Below are positions 45,939 through 63,000 of a stretch of DNA of 64,000 nt, one piece after another (the first letter of the stretch is position 1; each line of letters begins with the position of its first letter). The DNA comes from Branchiostoma floridae. Lineage: Eukaryota; Chordata; Leptocardii; Amphioxiformes; Branchiostomatidae. The notes under the pieces were generated by a model, which was not told the DNA's origin, made no database searches, and saw only the letters and a program-made list of their open reading frames with translations. Made by a program: the position numbers and the translations under genes. Location: NCBI RefSeq assembly GCF_000003815.2, contig NC_049981.1, positions 31,420,248 to 31,484,247 of the forward strand, read 5' to 3'.

Positions 45939-47868
45939 ATAAAACGCCGTACGTAAAATGACACGTGTTCCTTAGGGGACGTCTTTGTCTTTCTCATAGA
46001 AGGACAAGATGAACACAGAACGGACCCACACACCTTTTCAGGCGATCGGATGCTACCACTCAAATTTCAGGGGACGACTTAAATGGGCAGGATACAACAG
46101 TTAAAGACGCGCACAGCCACATGCAAGCTAAGCTAAACATGTAACAGCATCCAGTTTCTCTATCGTACCGCGAGCATTTTTGTTACAAAGATGTTAGTCT
46201 ATAATATCATTTCTTTCCCGTCGCCCCCGTCTTGCTTGTGGTCGCGTCTCCCGGTTGGTGGGCACCTGTTGATCATTGATTCATTAGTAAACTAACGTGG
46301 TAGACTCACGTAGCAACCGAAGATTTTTCCTACCTGACCTGGAGCTGTTAATGTTTGAGAAGCTGTGTGTCTCCGTCAAACATGATCACGCCGCAGGTCA
46401 CGCTTTCGTTCAGACAATCAGGTCCTTGTAGGTTTTCTGTAGCTGGGTATATTTATACAGGGAGGGCTCGCTAGCCCTTTGCCCCTCAATATAATGCGAA
46501 TGTGAATGAAGACCTTTATTGCACATACATACCCACTGGGTTTAGAACAGGTCGCAACAAGATATACATGAAATATGTACAATGGATCTACTATACTAAA
46601 GAATCGTATTCTACTACGTGAATTCGACTTCTTCTCGTTTCTTTGTGATAGTGAAAATATAGAAACAGATATGCTTTATAAGTAAAGGTTAGCACTTAAC
46701 TGGGCTTTCCTCTTTCCACCCAGGTGTAAACATAAGTACCAGGTAAAAGACAGTGGGATGAGATGTTTTGGCTCCGCCTACCAATATCGTGCCCTAGACA
46801 CGTGTACATGGATAACGACCCACTTCCCTTATTAAAGGCCTTAAAAGTACTACAGGAGTACCTTTACCTACGGATGTAATCGATTGAGATTGTTTTGTAT
46901 ATCCATCTATCTATCATGTTTTGACTGTTTGTGCATTGTGTATATATTGATGGCATCATCATTATCATCGTTCGGCATGAGTGTTTTTAACTGATGTTTG
47001 TACATATTGACAATTGTATGTACGTTATTGTCTGTATGAAGTAGAGGAAGATTAGTGGCGTGCCCTAGGGCACTTCACTAATGGATTTCCTAATAAAGTC
47101 TCAAGTCTTTGGTATACAATTAAGTACGGAAGAAGTAATATTGAAATGTTAATTTGTCATGAAATATGTCTTGCCTTTATTAACCGCCGTGAAAATTGAG
47201 GGTCGAGGTATTACTATTGGTCTGTATGCTTGTTTATGTCGGTGTGCCTGGAAACTTATAGATGGAGACGTTTTAGGACGGGACGGACGGAAAGGAAGTG
47301 ATTGGCTTCTTTGGCGTGACGTGGGGAACCTGGAGATATAGCATGTGCGCAACAGTGGAGCATGTTCTGTATGAGATGGCATGGTTGTATTTAGAGTATA
47401 TACCGGTACAGAAATTTCAGGCCCGGTCCAGGTCCAGAGGATCAGGTCCCGGTCCAGACCTGAACCTTGACCTAGTTGTGAAAAGTTGTAAATTGGCGAT
47501 ACTCGATTCTGTTTTGGTGGATGCCCACTCGAATTTTTCAATCTTCACGGTAAACAAAGCTAAGTTTGACTGTAGAAACTTGGTAGACATAACAGTCAGG
47601 AAGTCAGGTCAAAGGTCCCAGAAAGCTCCCAGAAAAGGTAATGAAAGGTTATCTAATTTCCCGTCTTCAATTTCTTACCATATGCATCTCTGCTGCCCGA
47701 TAAGAGTCAGTAAAGAAAACGCTTAGAGAGAACCAGTTAGAATTCACAACAGTGAATAAAACAAGAAATTCACAATGACGCTGAATATTCACAGAGGTAT
47801 GTATGGCATGAAATGTGTATTTGATGGCTGCGTTCCTCGAAACATGCGATGAAACGGACACTAATTCA
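45939..47868. other. GST-3/GST-4 intergenic region
   Basis: No gene seen. It includes a SINE-like segment near 46690-46860 related to 56730-56930. The 142-codon frame at 47298-47726 has no resemblance to known proteins and no splice context. Confidence 0.4.
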
Positions 47869-51880
<4,012 letters not shown>

Positions 51881-52849
51881 TTAGAACACGCGGTTGTGGT
51901 GACAAAACGCAGAGAAAAAACGGAGATAGAGACGCCTTCTGCGGATTCACTCCCACTGACCAGGTGACCGCTGCTGTCCTCCTTAAGTACATGCAAGACG
52001 CAAACATGATGTTTGCCGATCGAGGATGATACGGCCTTTATCGTGGATTAAGATTGTACCATTCAATATAAAAGGTCGCGTTTAGACTAATCCATAATTA
52101 TCCGTCCAATCATTCATATAGAAATACAACCTACTTGACGACAAATTGTTAACGTCGCCAATAGCAATTAGACGTGCACACATATATCCTTTTATGGTTT
52201 GTAAAGGTTTGTAGTGTTTAGTTTACGTTTGTATGCATCGTTTTAGCATTTAAATAACTTTTAATTGTGTGTCATGCTGCATTAGCCAGATGCTACAATA
52301 TGCTATATGTGGCATGGACGTAATGAACTATTCAATCATGTGAAAAATGACCACTTATTCTAAACAATGCCACAGTGGTATCAACATGTATTAACCATTT
52401 ACAGAGTGAAGTAAACATCCCTCTTTCATGTTAAACATGCTCTCAGGACCCTGCTTGTCTTGATCGCGTGCTCCCTGTTGGATGAGTTAGTAAGTCATGT
52501 GGATTCGCCTTTATCGTACTATACTAGACAAAGGTTAATGGGACAAGCAAACGCTACTATCTACAGTTAGTTTGCACTGCAGGCCTCTCCATGTAACTCT
52601 GTGACTTAGTGCTCATACAGGCTTTGAAAACTTAGACTTCGGTCCCAATTGTAAAAAGGGGCCCTGTGGGGCAGTTCACGGGCTGTTTTTGGTACTTTGG
52701 TGCGTGGCCCCGTGGGACTCCCGTACTATTTTTGGGGCACGGCCGGGCACCGGGTTGATTTTAAGGGACCCGGTAACAAATAGATGCTGTGACCTACTCA
52801 TGGGAGAACACCAGCAGTCCAACTGGACAGATTTTATAATAAGATTGGT

Positions 52850-53620
52850 TTATTAGTTCAGTCAGTGAACAATAAAATACATCGCAGCTACTTCTACACA
52901 GTAGAAGAGGCTGAATTGCGCATTTTAGACATTGTACTTCATACATGTGTAAAATCTATGAAAATATACAATTACAAGAAGTCGTATTATAGGAATAAAA
53001 CAAAGGGAAACAAAACAAATTGTTATACAAAGTATAAATGAAGACTGTGGCGGTGGATTGAGAGACATGGGAGATCTTTTCAGGTACATGTATTTAAAAG
53101 GTGGGTGAAGTATGGGATGGGGCTGTTTTTGTAACGATTTGTTTTGGTCGATGGAATGCAAAGTTTGTTCGCACTTTTTAGGTCTCTACCATGAACTTCC
53201 GAACGTGTTGGGGGGGATTTTGGGCTTCGGAGCCCAGTCGGGCCGGGGCTACATCCCTCATGGGCACTGGTGACACTGGGACCTTAGACCTAAACATGTA
53301 CCCTGTTGTATGGATACTTCGTCTTCGTCTTTGTTACCCCTTAAAAACCCCACTGGGGTATCGCTGGGGGGGGGGGGGGGGTGCAGATTAAGGCAGGCAA
53401 GCCAAACCGGCCTTAAAGGCCTCGACTGACGGGGCCTGGGCAGTGTGCCCCGGCAGCCTGTTCCACTCAACAACCGTGCGAGGGAAAAAAGAAATTTTGA
53501 AACAGTCTCTTTTCGCTGTGATTAACTGATATTTAAACATGTGACTTCCTCTGGTTCTGCTTTGGGCTGGTTTAAGGTACTGGGTTGAAGGTATGTCAAT
53601 GATACCATTCACAATTTTGT
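52850..53620 (-). mobile_element. LINE 3' end, degraded
   Basis: A 74-codon frame (53388-53612) includes KRDCFKISFFPRTVVEWNRLPG and APSVEAFKAGLA, the typical end of CR1/Jockey-type reverse transcriptase polyproteins. A long 3' untranslated region follows on the minus strand. The 5' part is missing. Confidence 0.7.
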
Positions 53621-53847
53621 AAAAGGTGATTAGACCTACGTGGATACGTGGGGGATGAGAACATGTTTAGGTAAAGCAAAAAAAAAAGTAAGACCCATCA
53701 AACCACTTAGACGGTCGATTTTTCACATGTGTGCACTGAATGGTTTATTAGTCAAATCACTTATCACAATTCCGTTATCTTAACCACAACTTTTGGTGAG
53801 CAAACTACATATCAATGTATTACATACGATATGGAGAGAAACAGCTA

Positions 53848-54254
53848 GGTCACACTGACACAATATTATGGATGACATCTGTGATTTTCGTTTGATCTTT
53901 TTAACTGTGGCCACATGTCTCCCAATAGCATCCCTGGTCAATCAGAATCTTATGCTTGCCAGTGGATCTGCTTGCCTGGGCAACTGGGCACATGGTTAGG
54001 GGATGGGGCAATAGCGCCCTTGTTCCCCTATTTAAGTAATGGTGAAAAAACAGTATTGAATAGTTTCTTGCAGTGGTGATTATTTCTTACAGACTTACTA
54101 GAGGTGAACGTAACACAAACCAAGCCTGGAAAAGAATGGACTGGATGTTCAGTCCACGGGTTTAGCAACATTCTTTGGCTGATTTTTTCCGCCCTCGCGC
54201 ATTAGTTCTGTGGTCTCCAGAGGCTGTCATCCATACAATTAACTCAGTGTTGCC
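53848..54254. mobile_element. MITE near the 3' end of GST-5
   Basis: The left arm with CACTGACACAATATTATGGATG is imperfectly mirrored by CATCCATACAATTAACTCAGTG. A fragment of the right end recurs at about 59930-59975 next to GST-6, so the insertion predates the GST-5/6 duplication. Confidence 0.6.
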
Positions 54255-54353
54255 TTACATTACTTTATCATGGTACCAAGGAGGTTACATGCCTTGATGG
54301 TACAGATTACACTGCTGCCATCAAACCATGCCGTAACCAAACAGTTCTGTGAA

Positions 54354-57300
54354 CTAGAACGTGGTGTCCGGACGCTTGGCGATCCACGCAGCGATTTTGG
54401 GGTTGGCGACGACGCTTGCCATGACCTTGCTGAGTTTGGGGTAACTCTTCATAGTTCCGGGCTTGTAGTTCTCGATGTTGTCGCCGACGGTGTGCAGAAC
54501 AAGGTCGCACCATAGAAGCTGGGGGGAGGGGGAGAGAGGGGAGTATTTATCTATTTATTGAGATTCTCCATATACATATACATATACAATGGAGATATAA
54601 AACTAGTTCACCTTTATACGTGGGCTAACCTATATCCGTTGTTTTTAAAATCGGAGGTATTTAGGGATATACAAACGGCGGGCGGTGGTTTCATATTGCG
54701 ATATTTTCAAAATATTGCAGTTTGAAATCATCCTTCGACTTGATATCGCTAATTGTTACTAGATATACTGTAGAAAAAAAATTTAACAAACGGATATAGG
54801 TTACTCCTCGGATAAAGGTGAAGTAGCGTTAATTCCATAGACTGATTTATTGAGATCAAATTAGAATATGTTTGTTTTCATCTAATTAAAAAAGATTAAT
54901 TCTTAATAACTACAGATCGTTAGTAGATATCAGTTTGCGCAACACTACGTTTGTAGCTATCATCATTATGCAACGAAAAACCAAGTTTCATTACAGTGGT
55001 ATGTACCAAAGTGCTGTATTTTGTCATAGAAAAAAATAATATCAGAGGTAATAAAAATGATGACGTCATCAATTTGGCCCCAAAAAAATCAGATTTAGAA
55101 TTCTTTAATGCCCATCTATCAACATTCGTTACGGCTCCATTCTTTCTTAATTCATTAATAAGAAAACAGTGGAAGGTCAAAATGCCAATTTAGCCAACCG
55201 AGATACCTTAAGATTTCCTCTATACAAACATAGGTAGCGTCCACTACCTATCTTTCGTGACACTGAGTAGAGCTTAGTACATTGCTAAACTTTCTTCCAA
55301 CACAAAGGTGTACACGGATCGAATTTTCAACGACCACTGTCGCCTTCTTCAGGATCAATACTAATATCAGTATCCTACTAATATCAGTATCCTGAAGAAG
55401 GATACGCAATGGAGGTGAGACAAATTTTAGATAGTCCAATAACAGAAATGATCCTTACGCTGTTCCCGACCAGAAAGCCGTTGGAGCCGCTGAGCTTCTC
55501 GCACCTCTCCAGCCTGCGGGCCATGTCCTTGTCGAATTCTGCCGCTTGCTCCGCCTGTAATTCACGCAAGGTGGCGTAGTCAAAGTGAAGGTGGCTTAGT
55601 CGTAGTTATAGTATAGAAAATATGCCAGAGGAGTGAAGCAGGCCGGCTTCACTCCTCTGGCAGCTTTTCTTACTACCTTATGCTACCGTAGAATCTGCTT
55701 GGAGATTAGTCATCCATAAAATCCTCCTACACTTTTAGGTGGAACTACTGTGCCAGAACAGCAATGAACCTACATTTTGTAAATGAAGCAAAGAATGCCA
55801 ATAGAACTTTAATACGCTGTAGTAGTAATATATATATATATATATATATAACTATAGAATATGGATAAAGCCCTGAATATGCAGAATTAGCCCAAGGAAA
55901 GAAGATTTCAAAGACAAAAATTGCAATTCTTGGAACATTTAGAATTCAGATAACGAACCGTACACACCTACGGCTCCAAATCTGACCTCCTTTACGAGAC
56001 TCTTGAAGAACCGACCAAAACGAAGGACCCGGACTATGAACCCTGAGCTTTCGCTCTACTATATGTTTTGTACCATGTATATGTAATGATATATGCTGAT
56101 AAATTTATCAGGACTCCAGTTGATAAACTTATCAGTACTCGATGTAATCTTAGCCTGATTAAATCTCGCTTATAGCAGCCCGCCAAACATCCGCCAGCCC
56201 CTGGCGAGGAGGGGCCAGTTACAGCCCTGGACAGCGGGGTTTGTGTTACACAGACTAATGTAATCTGCATCACTGATGTATCTTATCTCTTGAACTTTAC
56301 TTCTCTTATGAACTCAATGAAAAGCGGTCTGCAGGCGGATTTGAGCTTCTCGTGAATAAACAAAGGTTCAAACAAACAAACAAACAAACAAACCCTTTTA
56401 GCCTCATCAGTAGGGAAGTCGATCGCCACGTCGTACAGTGTGGGCAGGAGAGGGACGATCTCGTCCACGAAGGCGTCCGCCTGAGCCTGCTCGATGTTAG
56501 TCTTACCCGCCATGCCTGCAGAAGGGGTGGAAGTGTTGGGATGTGCCTTACTTACAGACTATACATGCTATCAGGAGAGCTAGCCTGCTCCAGGTTCGTC
56601 TTACCCGCCATGCCTGCAGAAGGTGTGGAAGTGTTAGGATACGCCAAATTTACTAGTATACTTACAGACTATCTGATGGGGCCGTCTTACACCGTGGCCA
56701 TGGCATGCAGTTCTTGTCCCTGTGGGACTTAGTGTGACGTTTTTCACTCCACCCATGGTCAGTTGTACATGTAAAACGGGTACCCTGACTTCGGTTGGGG
56801 AGGTAAAAGGCGGTGGGAGGAGAGGGTTTGGCTCCACCTCTCAATACTGTGCATTAGACACAGTGGATAACAACCCACTGCCCATACGCTTCAAAACGGC
56901 TATGGGACTACCCTTCATCGTTATGTGTTTGTGCTCTTGTAACTCAGGAACGTATAGGTGGATTGTTAGGTTATTTCGTATGCAGTTTGGTGTTGACAAA
57001 CCAAGCACAAGTTTGATAAGTGGCCCCAACGACTTTTTGCTGTACTGCAGCGGGACGTTTGGTCTTGGTATCTCATGATCAGATTCTAGACATGCTTTGG
57101 TCACGGTGTTGGAATGGCATGTTGTTTTCATCATTGTGAGTATTAAGTATGTGGAACACTTTGTGTTGCATTATGGATACAGACTTTGTCATCGTACACA
57201 TTGTAAAGAAAAATTAACAAATGCACCTGTGTCGGAGGCACGTGGCGACGCCTGGCTGAGCTTATATAACAGTTACGTATACACTGAACGATCTGTCACA

Positions 57301-58388
57301 CTCAACCTTTGCACCTCTAACTCCAGACGTTGTTTAAAGTGGGTTCACCTCCCCCTAACCAACATTAGATGAACCAGTACTAGTGTGTTTACCTATCTCC
57401 TTGGCCACGAAGCGAGCTATCGGCATGCTCTGGCACAACTTGAAGCCGTCAACCTCCAGTACGGGCAGCTGGCCCATGGGAGTCGCTGAAACGGGAAGTT
57501 TACATCAGACTTATTACGTCTAACTGTCTTCTGAAGTTACGAATATTTTTTGCTGTCATCACATTTTCCGTGGGATAGGAAAGTAGCCATTTGAGCTATT
57601 AACCAAGTTAGAAGTGAAATAGAAAAGCATTTTTACATGCTTTTCTTCTTCAACTTCACAGAGAAAAAGCACGTTGTGTACAGCATTTACATGTTCATTT
57701 TAGGGGGAAATTCCCACAGCTCTTTTTGACAAGCACAATGAGCAGTGGACCAGGGCTTAACGTCCCGTCCTAAGGACTGTAACCCTGTCCAGTAGTTTGC
57801 GTGTCGGGTGAGCGACACAGCCGGGATTGGAAATCATGACCTCCTGTTCAGATGTGGAACATACAGTGGAAAGCTCAAACAATTACGTGCTACGGGATAG
57901 CAGCTGTTGATTTAATTATAAATTCAGGGACAGAGTAAACAGTGGAGAAACTTTCACTGCCCCGACGTTTGCTGTCAGACGGCTACCTGATTAATCACGA
58001 GCACATGTATACGAGACATTGACAACCAGTCTTACCTGCTTGATCGCGTCTGTTTCGTGTGACATTCTAACACGAACCCTACACAGAATTTACCGATAAA
58101 CACCAGTGGATCAGTGCTCACTCCCTTATATGCTATATGTTGTACTTGAGATATCAGCAGCCAGTCTTAGCTGCTTGATCGTGTCTGTTTCGTGTGGCAT
58201 TCTAACAAGAACATTATACAGCTTTTACCGATCTAAACACATCAATGCTCACTTGGTTTAACTGCCGGCCACCCGTCGAAGGAGACCCTGTCGTCCTCGA
58301 AGTCTATCCCGGCAGCAGCGAACATCATCCTGGTCGGCTCGGCGCGAGCTCTCATGTCGAAGTACGTCAGCTTGTACTTGGGAGCCAT
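54354..58388 (-). CDS. GST-5: divergent sigma-class glutathione transferase
   Basis: Exons 58253-58388, 57393-57485, 56394-56515, 55459-55554, 54354-54518; phases 1,1,0,0; 203 aa. Parts: [20 protein letters not shown] (Tyr9), GQLPVLEVDG, CQSMPIARFVAKEIG (Pro in the usual AIARY motif), IEQAQADAFVDEIVPLLP, RCEKLSGSNGFLVGNS, LLWCDLVLHTVGDNIENYK. Unlike GST-1 to -4 it keeps the Asp93 equivalent but has Val-Pro at 96/97, and Leu replaces the helix-6 N-cap Thr. Exon 3 is two codons longer than elsewhere. Its 5' splice site, AGG|GTTTGTTTG, is formed by the tail of an inserted LINE. The promoter has a TATA box and an antioxidant response element. Function: glutathione transferase, substrate unknown. 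Confidence 0.93.
55285..55405. mobile_element. Foldback element remnant in GST-5 intron 4
   Basis: The left arm TAAACTTTCTTCCAACACAAAGG is kept; the right arm is lost and replaced by a short duplication of CTAATATCAGTATCCT. It lies at the same position as the intact copy in GST-6. Confidence 0.7.
55960..56393 (+). mobile_element. LINE fragment abutting GST-5 exon 3
   Basis: A 5'-truncated LINE begins within its final coding part (TAPNLTSFTRLLKNRP) and ends in (CAAA)n directly against the exon. The left flank AATTCAGATAACGAACC matches GST-6 (AATTCGGCTAACGAACC at 61728-61744), where the exon follows at once with no LINE. Confidence 0.85.
56150..56257. mobile_element. 108-bp insertion nested in the LINE, 8-bp duplication
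   Basis: ATGTAATC flanks both ends (56142-56149, 56258-56265). The ends TTAGCCTGATTAAATCTCGC and TTTGTGTTACACAGACTA match the 62-bp unit at 8695-8756. Confidence 0.8.
56583..56613 (-). pseudogene. Truncated duplicate of GST exon 3
   Basis: CTGCAG|GCATGGCGGGTAAGAC followed by GAACCTGGAGCAGGC repeats the 3' splice site and first 31 bases of exon 3, 98 bp upstream of the real exon in transcript order. Its sequence (AACCTGGAGCAGG) matches GST-6 rather than the GST-5 exon (AACATCGAGCAGG). It reaches a stop shortly and would not be productive if spliced in. Confidence 0.85.
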
Positions 58389-60068
58389 GATGCTGTGTGT
58401 AGCGTGGGGTTTGTAGTGTGGACCAGACGAGACAAATGTGTTACACGTCAAGTGTTACCTGGTTAAGGTGCAGGTGTGCTTATATAGGTCACAAAAGGAG
58501 TGACACAGCAGTTCTCTGTGATGTGGGAACTTGACACTTGTTTCGAGGGGTGATACCATCAAAGAATGATATATTTAACGTTTGTATTTGAAATGCTATG
58601 TGCATGTGAATGTTTTAGAGCATCACAACCAGAGTTTCACAATCAGCAGCTCTGTGTGTTAAGGGAACAAATATGAACTCTTTAATTTGGCCCTCTTTTT
58701 TTCATACATGTTGTTTGCGTTTGAAATGGACTGCTCCGTCTGACCTTGATTCCATTCATATCAAACGTGGCTTGATCTTTCATGTCTATGAACCCGTTTA
58801 CAAGGTGCCCGTAGTCATACTGGTGCCACACAGAGCTCCGGACCTCCAGAGCACTGGGCTTTTAGACAAAGGAATAAGTAGTAGAATAACATGCATGTTA
58901 TCCCTTCAAGTTTACACGGAACTGTCAACACAACAGGTGTAGTGGGCGTGTCGCAAGGTCCCGCCACGTAGGCGGTACCCTTTGACCTCCATAAGTAGGA
59001 TGTATAGAGAAATGCCAACTGACACGTGCACGTGCTTTTGGGAAAGAACCATGACCATTATATAGTCGTTTGTGAGCTTTCGTGGGACACTCGTGGACTT
59101 GATGAGTTGGGGAATTCAGTTGTCTTGATCTGATTTTATTGTATACAGCCAGACCTCCCCACTAGATTATTATATAGGGCTAGCCCTGGGAACTCATTCT
59201 CCTACGCAAAGGCGAAACAGAGTCGTCAGAGGGACTCCATCTGTTTTCACCTCTGCTTGCCTGAGGTTAATATATGGGTATCATTGGCGTCGCCACAAAC
59301 CAGCTGCCAGCCAACCAGAGAACAGGCGATGAGAGAGCTTTGAACGAGCTAAAGCTGTCCCGCAATGGCCGCTGGGAAGCTATCAGCCAATCATGTTACG
59401 TATTACCATGGCTTTGTTTGCTCACCATGCCGACGCCCGATCCTCAACGGCTGACTGCCCATATAAGGGTAAGCTCATTAATATTCATAAGCAAGGCACC
59501 CCTAATAACCGAATACCGTGGCTGATTTGTCAGGGTTGATATCACAGGCTTTGCCGTGATTGTCAACCCTGAGTGTGAGGATGTGGGAACTGCACAATAT
59601 ACAATCAACAATAAAAATGGTTACAATGCGTTTTACAGATACATGTAGTTTTTACATTCTAGTAGGTTATACAAATAATGCAAAGACTTGATCCTCTCAC
59701 CTTCCGCACGACAAGGAATCGTACAATAAAGACTCGTATGACGAATGCCTTTTGTGTGAACTAAATTCTTTAATATAACAGCTATATAACATAACACATA
59801 ATTCTATTCTATTATTGCTGAAGTGAATAATAGAATAGAATATTACAGCTGCTCCGAAAAATTAGACCCCATGCTGGCCAAACTATACGCTAATCTCCAA
59901 GCAGATCCTACACTACCATAAGATTAAGTATTCGTTGTCTCCAGAGGATGGAATCTATAGAATAAGTCAGTGTGGACTTACTAAGCTTTACGGTACAAAT
60001 CACACAGCTACCATTAAACCGTGTCGTAACAATACAGTTCTATGAACTAGAAAATGGTGTCCGGACAA
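58389..60068. other. GST-5/GST-6 intergenic region
   Basis: Contains the GST-5 promoter, then no recognised gene. A variant poly(A) signal for GST-6 (ATTAAA on the minus strand near 59771) and a MITE fragment (59889-59925) are present. Confidence 0.5.
58479..58509 (-). promoter_or_regulatory. TATA box and antioxidant response element, GST-5
   Basis: TATATAAG on the minus strand (58479-58486), about 91 bp from the ATG. GTGACACAGCA (core 58501-58509), 14 bp further upstream, matches RTGACnnnGCR fully. Same order and spacing as at GST-2. Confidence 0.65.
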
Positions 60069-63000
60069 CTAGAACTTGGTGTCCGGGCGCTTGGCGATCC
60101 ACGCAGCGATTTTGGGGTTGGCGGTGACGCTGGCCATGACCTTGCTGAGTTTGGGGTAGCTCTTCAGGGTTCCGGGCTTGTAGTTCTCGATGTTGTAGCC
60201 GACGGTGTGCAGAACTAGGTCGCACCAGAGAAGCTGGGGAGGGGAGGGGGGGTAGATATGTTATTGTAAATGTTTTATTGGAAATCCATGCCCATGGGGC
60301 TACATGTAGATAATGTAAGTTCTAACATACAAATATTAAGTGAATGAATGTAAGGTACTCAATCTACGTAACTATTGCTGTGTTTGACTTCTTCTTTGAA
60401 CACAGTTGGAAATTAAACGCCCCATGTATTCTATCATAGACTGATTCGATGATCTTAGTAGGAAGAGAATCTTTTGTGGCGTTTACTAGTACACGTACAT
60501 TCAATAGACTGAGTTATTGATTTCAAACTATTGACATCCAGGTAGGCTGCCAATGCCATGGCGTCGTGTGCGGCATAACTTGAAGAGCGTTCGGCTCGGA
60601 ATCTAGAGAATCTAGAGAATCCCGAGTTCGATACCCGCCGTGCTCCGACGCTGTGCCCTTGGGAAAGGGACTTAACACGACCTTCCTTACTTCACCCAGG
60701 TGTAAAAATGGGTACCTGACTTCGGTCGGGGAGGTAAAAGAAAATACTACCTTTACCCTCTGTCTGTATGTGGCACTGTTGATATAAGTTACTAACTTGA
60801 GTGCAGTGCCACATTGTCCTCGTCTGTCCATATGCAAACATAGGTAGCGTCCGTGACACTGAGCAGAGCTTAGTACAATTCTAAACTTTCTTCCAACACA
60901 AAAGTATACACGTATCAATTTTCCACGACCACTGTCGCCCTCTTCGGGATCAATAACTGGAGAAGGCGACAGAGGTCGTTGAAAATTCGATCCGTGTATA
61001 CTTTTGTGTTGGAAGAAAGTTCATGATTATTAGTGTTGGATTAATTTCAGATAGTCCAATAACAGAAATGATCCTTACGCTGTTCCCGACCAGAAAGCCG
61101 TTGGAGCCGCAGAGCTTCTCGCACCTCTCAAGCATGCCGACCATGTTCTTGTCGAATTCTGCCGCTAGCTCCGCCTGTAAATCACGCAAGGTGGCGTAGT
61201 CAAACTAGTCACTACGGACAGTACGGGCGATCGCGATGTCACAGTGACGCAGTGGTAGGCAAAAAGCAGGTGTTTTGTACAATATACTACATATTTACAC
61301 ATTAATCAGTAATTTGATCTGCTAATTTGAATATTAATTTTTAATCTACTGACGTTCTAGCAAACACCAGCCGTCGAATACCCCGGACATAAACAACAAC
61401 AACAGCGATCGCCCGTATGCGTATACCAGACTAATTACGTTGGTTATAGGTTTATTTGCTAGCAGAGTTTGTTCACCCGGTAGCCAAACATACTTCTGGG
61501 ACGGCCTCACTCCTCTGGCAGGTTTAATACTATCGTGGGATCTGCTTGGAGATTAGTCATCCAGAAAGTTTACTTGCTGTAGCTTAAAGAACTTAATACG
61601 CTGTGGTAGTGATATAGATATACATGTATTACTATAAAATAGCGATGAAGCCCCCGAATATGAAGAATTAACCCGAGAAAAGAAGATTTCAAAGGCAAAA
61701 ATAAATAGCAATTCTTGGAAAATCTAGAATTCGGCTAACGAACCTTTTTCGCGGCATCTGTAGCGAACGTCACGCCGTACAGTTTGGGCAGGATGGGGAT
61801 GATCTCATCCACGAAGGCGTCGGCCTGGGCCTGCTCCAGGTTCGTCTTACCCGCCATGCCTGCAGAAGGGGTGTGGAAGTATAAGGATGTGCCATACGTA
61901 AGGTGCACTCTCACTGTACTTGTGTCAAGCCTGCGTCACTGCGGGGTTCGTCCACTACGTCACTGTTTTTTTTTCATTTTCTCTGATTTTTCATAATTTA
62001 GATATTGTGACATAAAACTATGACTTAGAAGACGACAAAATACACAAAAGGTAAAAGAATTCGTTCTTTATCTCTGAAATTCGTGGAGTATCTTTCAAAC
62101 CCCGCAGTGACGCAAGCTTGACGCAAGTGCAGTGAGAGTGAACATTTACTTACAGAGTATGCATGCTATCAGGCGACCTGGATCAAGTTGCCATCAAGGT
62201 TACACATTTTATCACGAAACATCATCTCTGTTGGTAGTAATCATAGTACAATGCTAAAACTTCTTCCAACACAAAGGTATACACGGATCAAATTTTCAAC
62301 GACCTCTGTTGCCTTATTCAGGATCAATACTGATGACCGAACACTTCAGAACGTAAACTCGCGAGAGTTACAGACACGTGATCTCATCAACACGTGATCT
62401 TGTGGATACATGACGTCAGTAAGTGGGCTCTGCCTCCCAATACTGTGTCCCATATAGACACAGTATGTAATAGCCCACTGGCCCCACGACATCAAAAAGG
62501 CTATATGGGACTTCTATTCTGGATTTTGTATTCCTATTTGTATTCTTGAAACACAAGAAGTTATTGTTACGATATTTCGTATGTGGTTTGGTGTCGACAA
62601 GTCAATCATCATCATCATCATCATCGGTCGGTTGCAACAAGTTCTGTAATCCCCCAACGACTTTTTATGGTACTGCAGCGGGGCGTTTGGTCTTGGTATC
62701 TAAGCTGCAGGTTCTGGACATGCTATATATGGTTGCGGTCTTGGAATGACACGTAGCATTCACCATTGTGTATGTGGGATACTTTGTTTCATTATGGATA
62801 AACACTTTGTCATCGCGTATAGAAAGATGAACAATTGCCATAAAGAAGAAACAACTGTCTGCTATTCATGAGATGCACAACCATTCACATATGGACCTGC
62901 TTTTGTTTAGGTTCATGCTTGTTCAAATAAAGAAAAAAAATGACTCGACAACTTTTCATTCATGAGAATGAAGCCCTTTTCATTGATGGCTACAACCGTA

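Noticed and set aside
47298-47726. 142-codon plus-strand frame between GST-3 and GST-4
   Set aside because: No family resemblance, no splice sites, and codon composition like surrounding non-coding DNA.
53388-53612. 74-codon frame as a host gene
   Set aside because: SFFPRT...EWNRLP...AFKAGL is the end of a non-LTR reverse transcriptase, so it is a LINE remnant.
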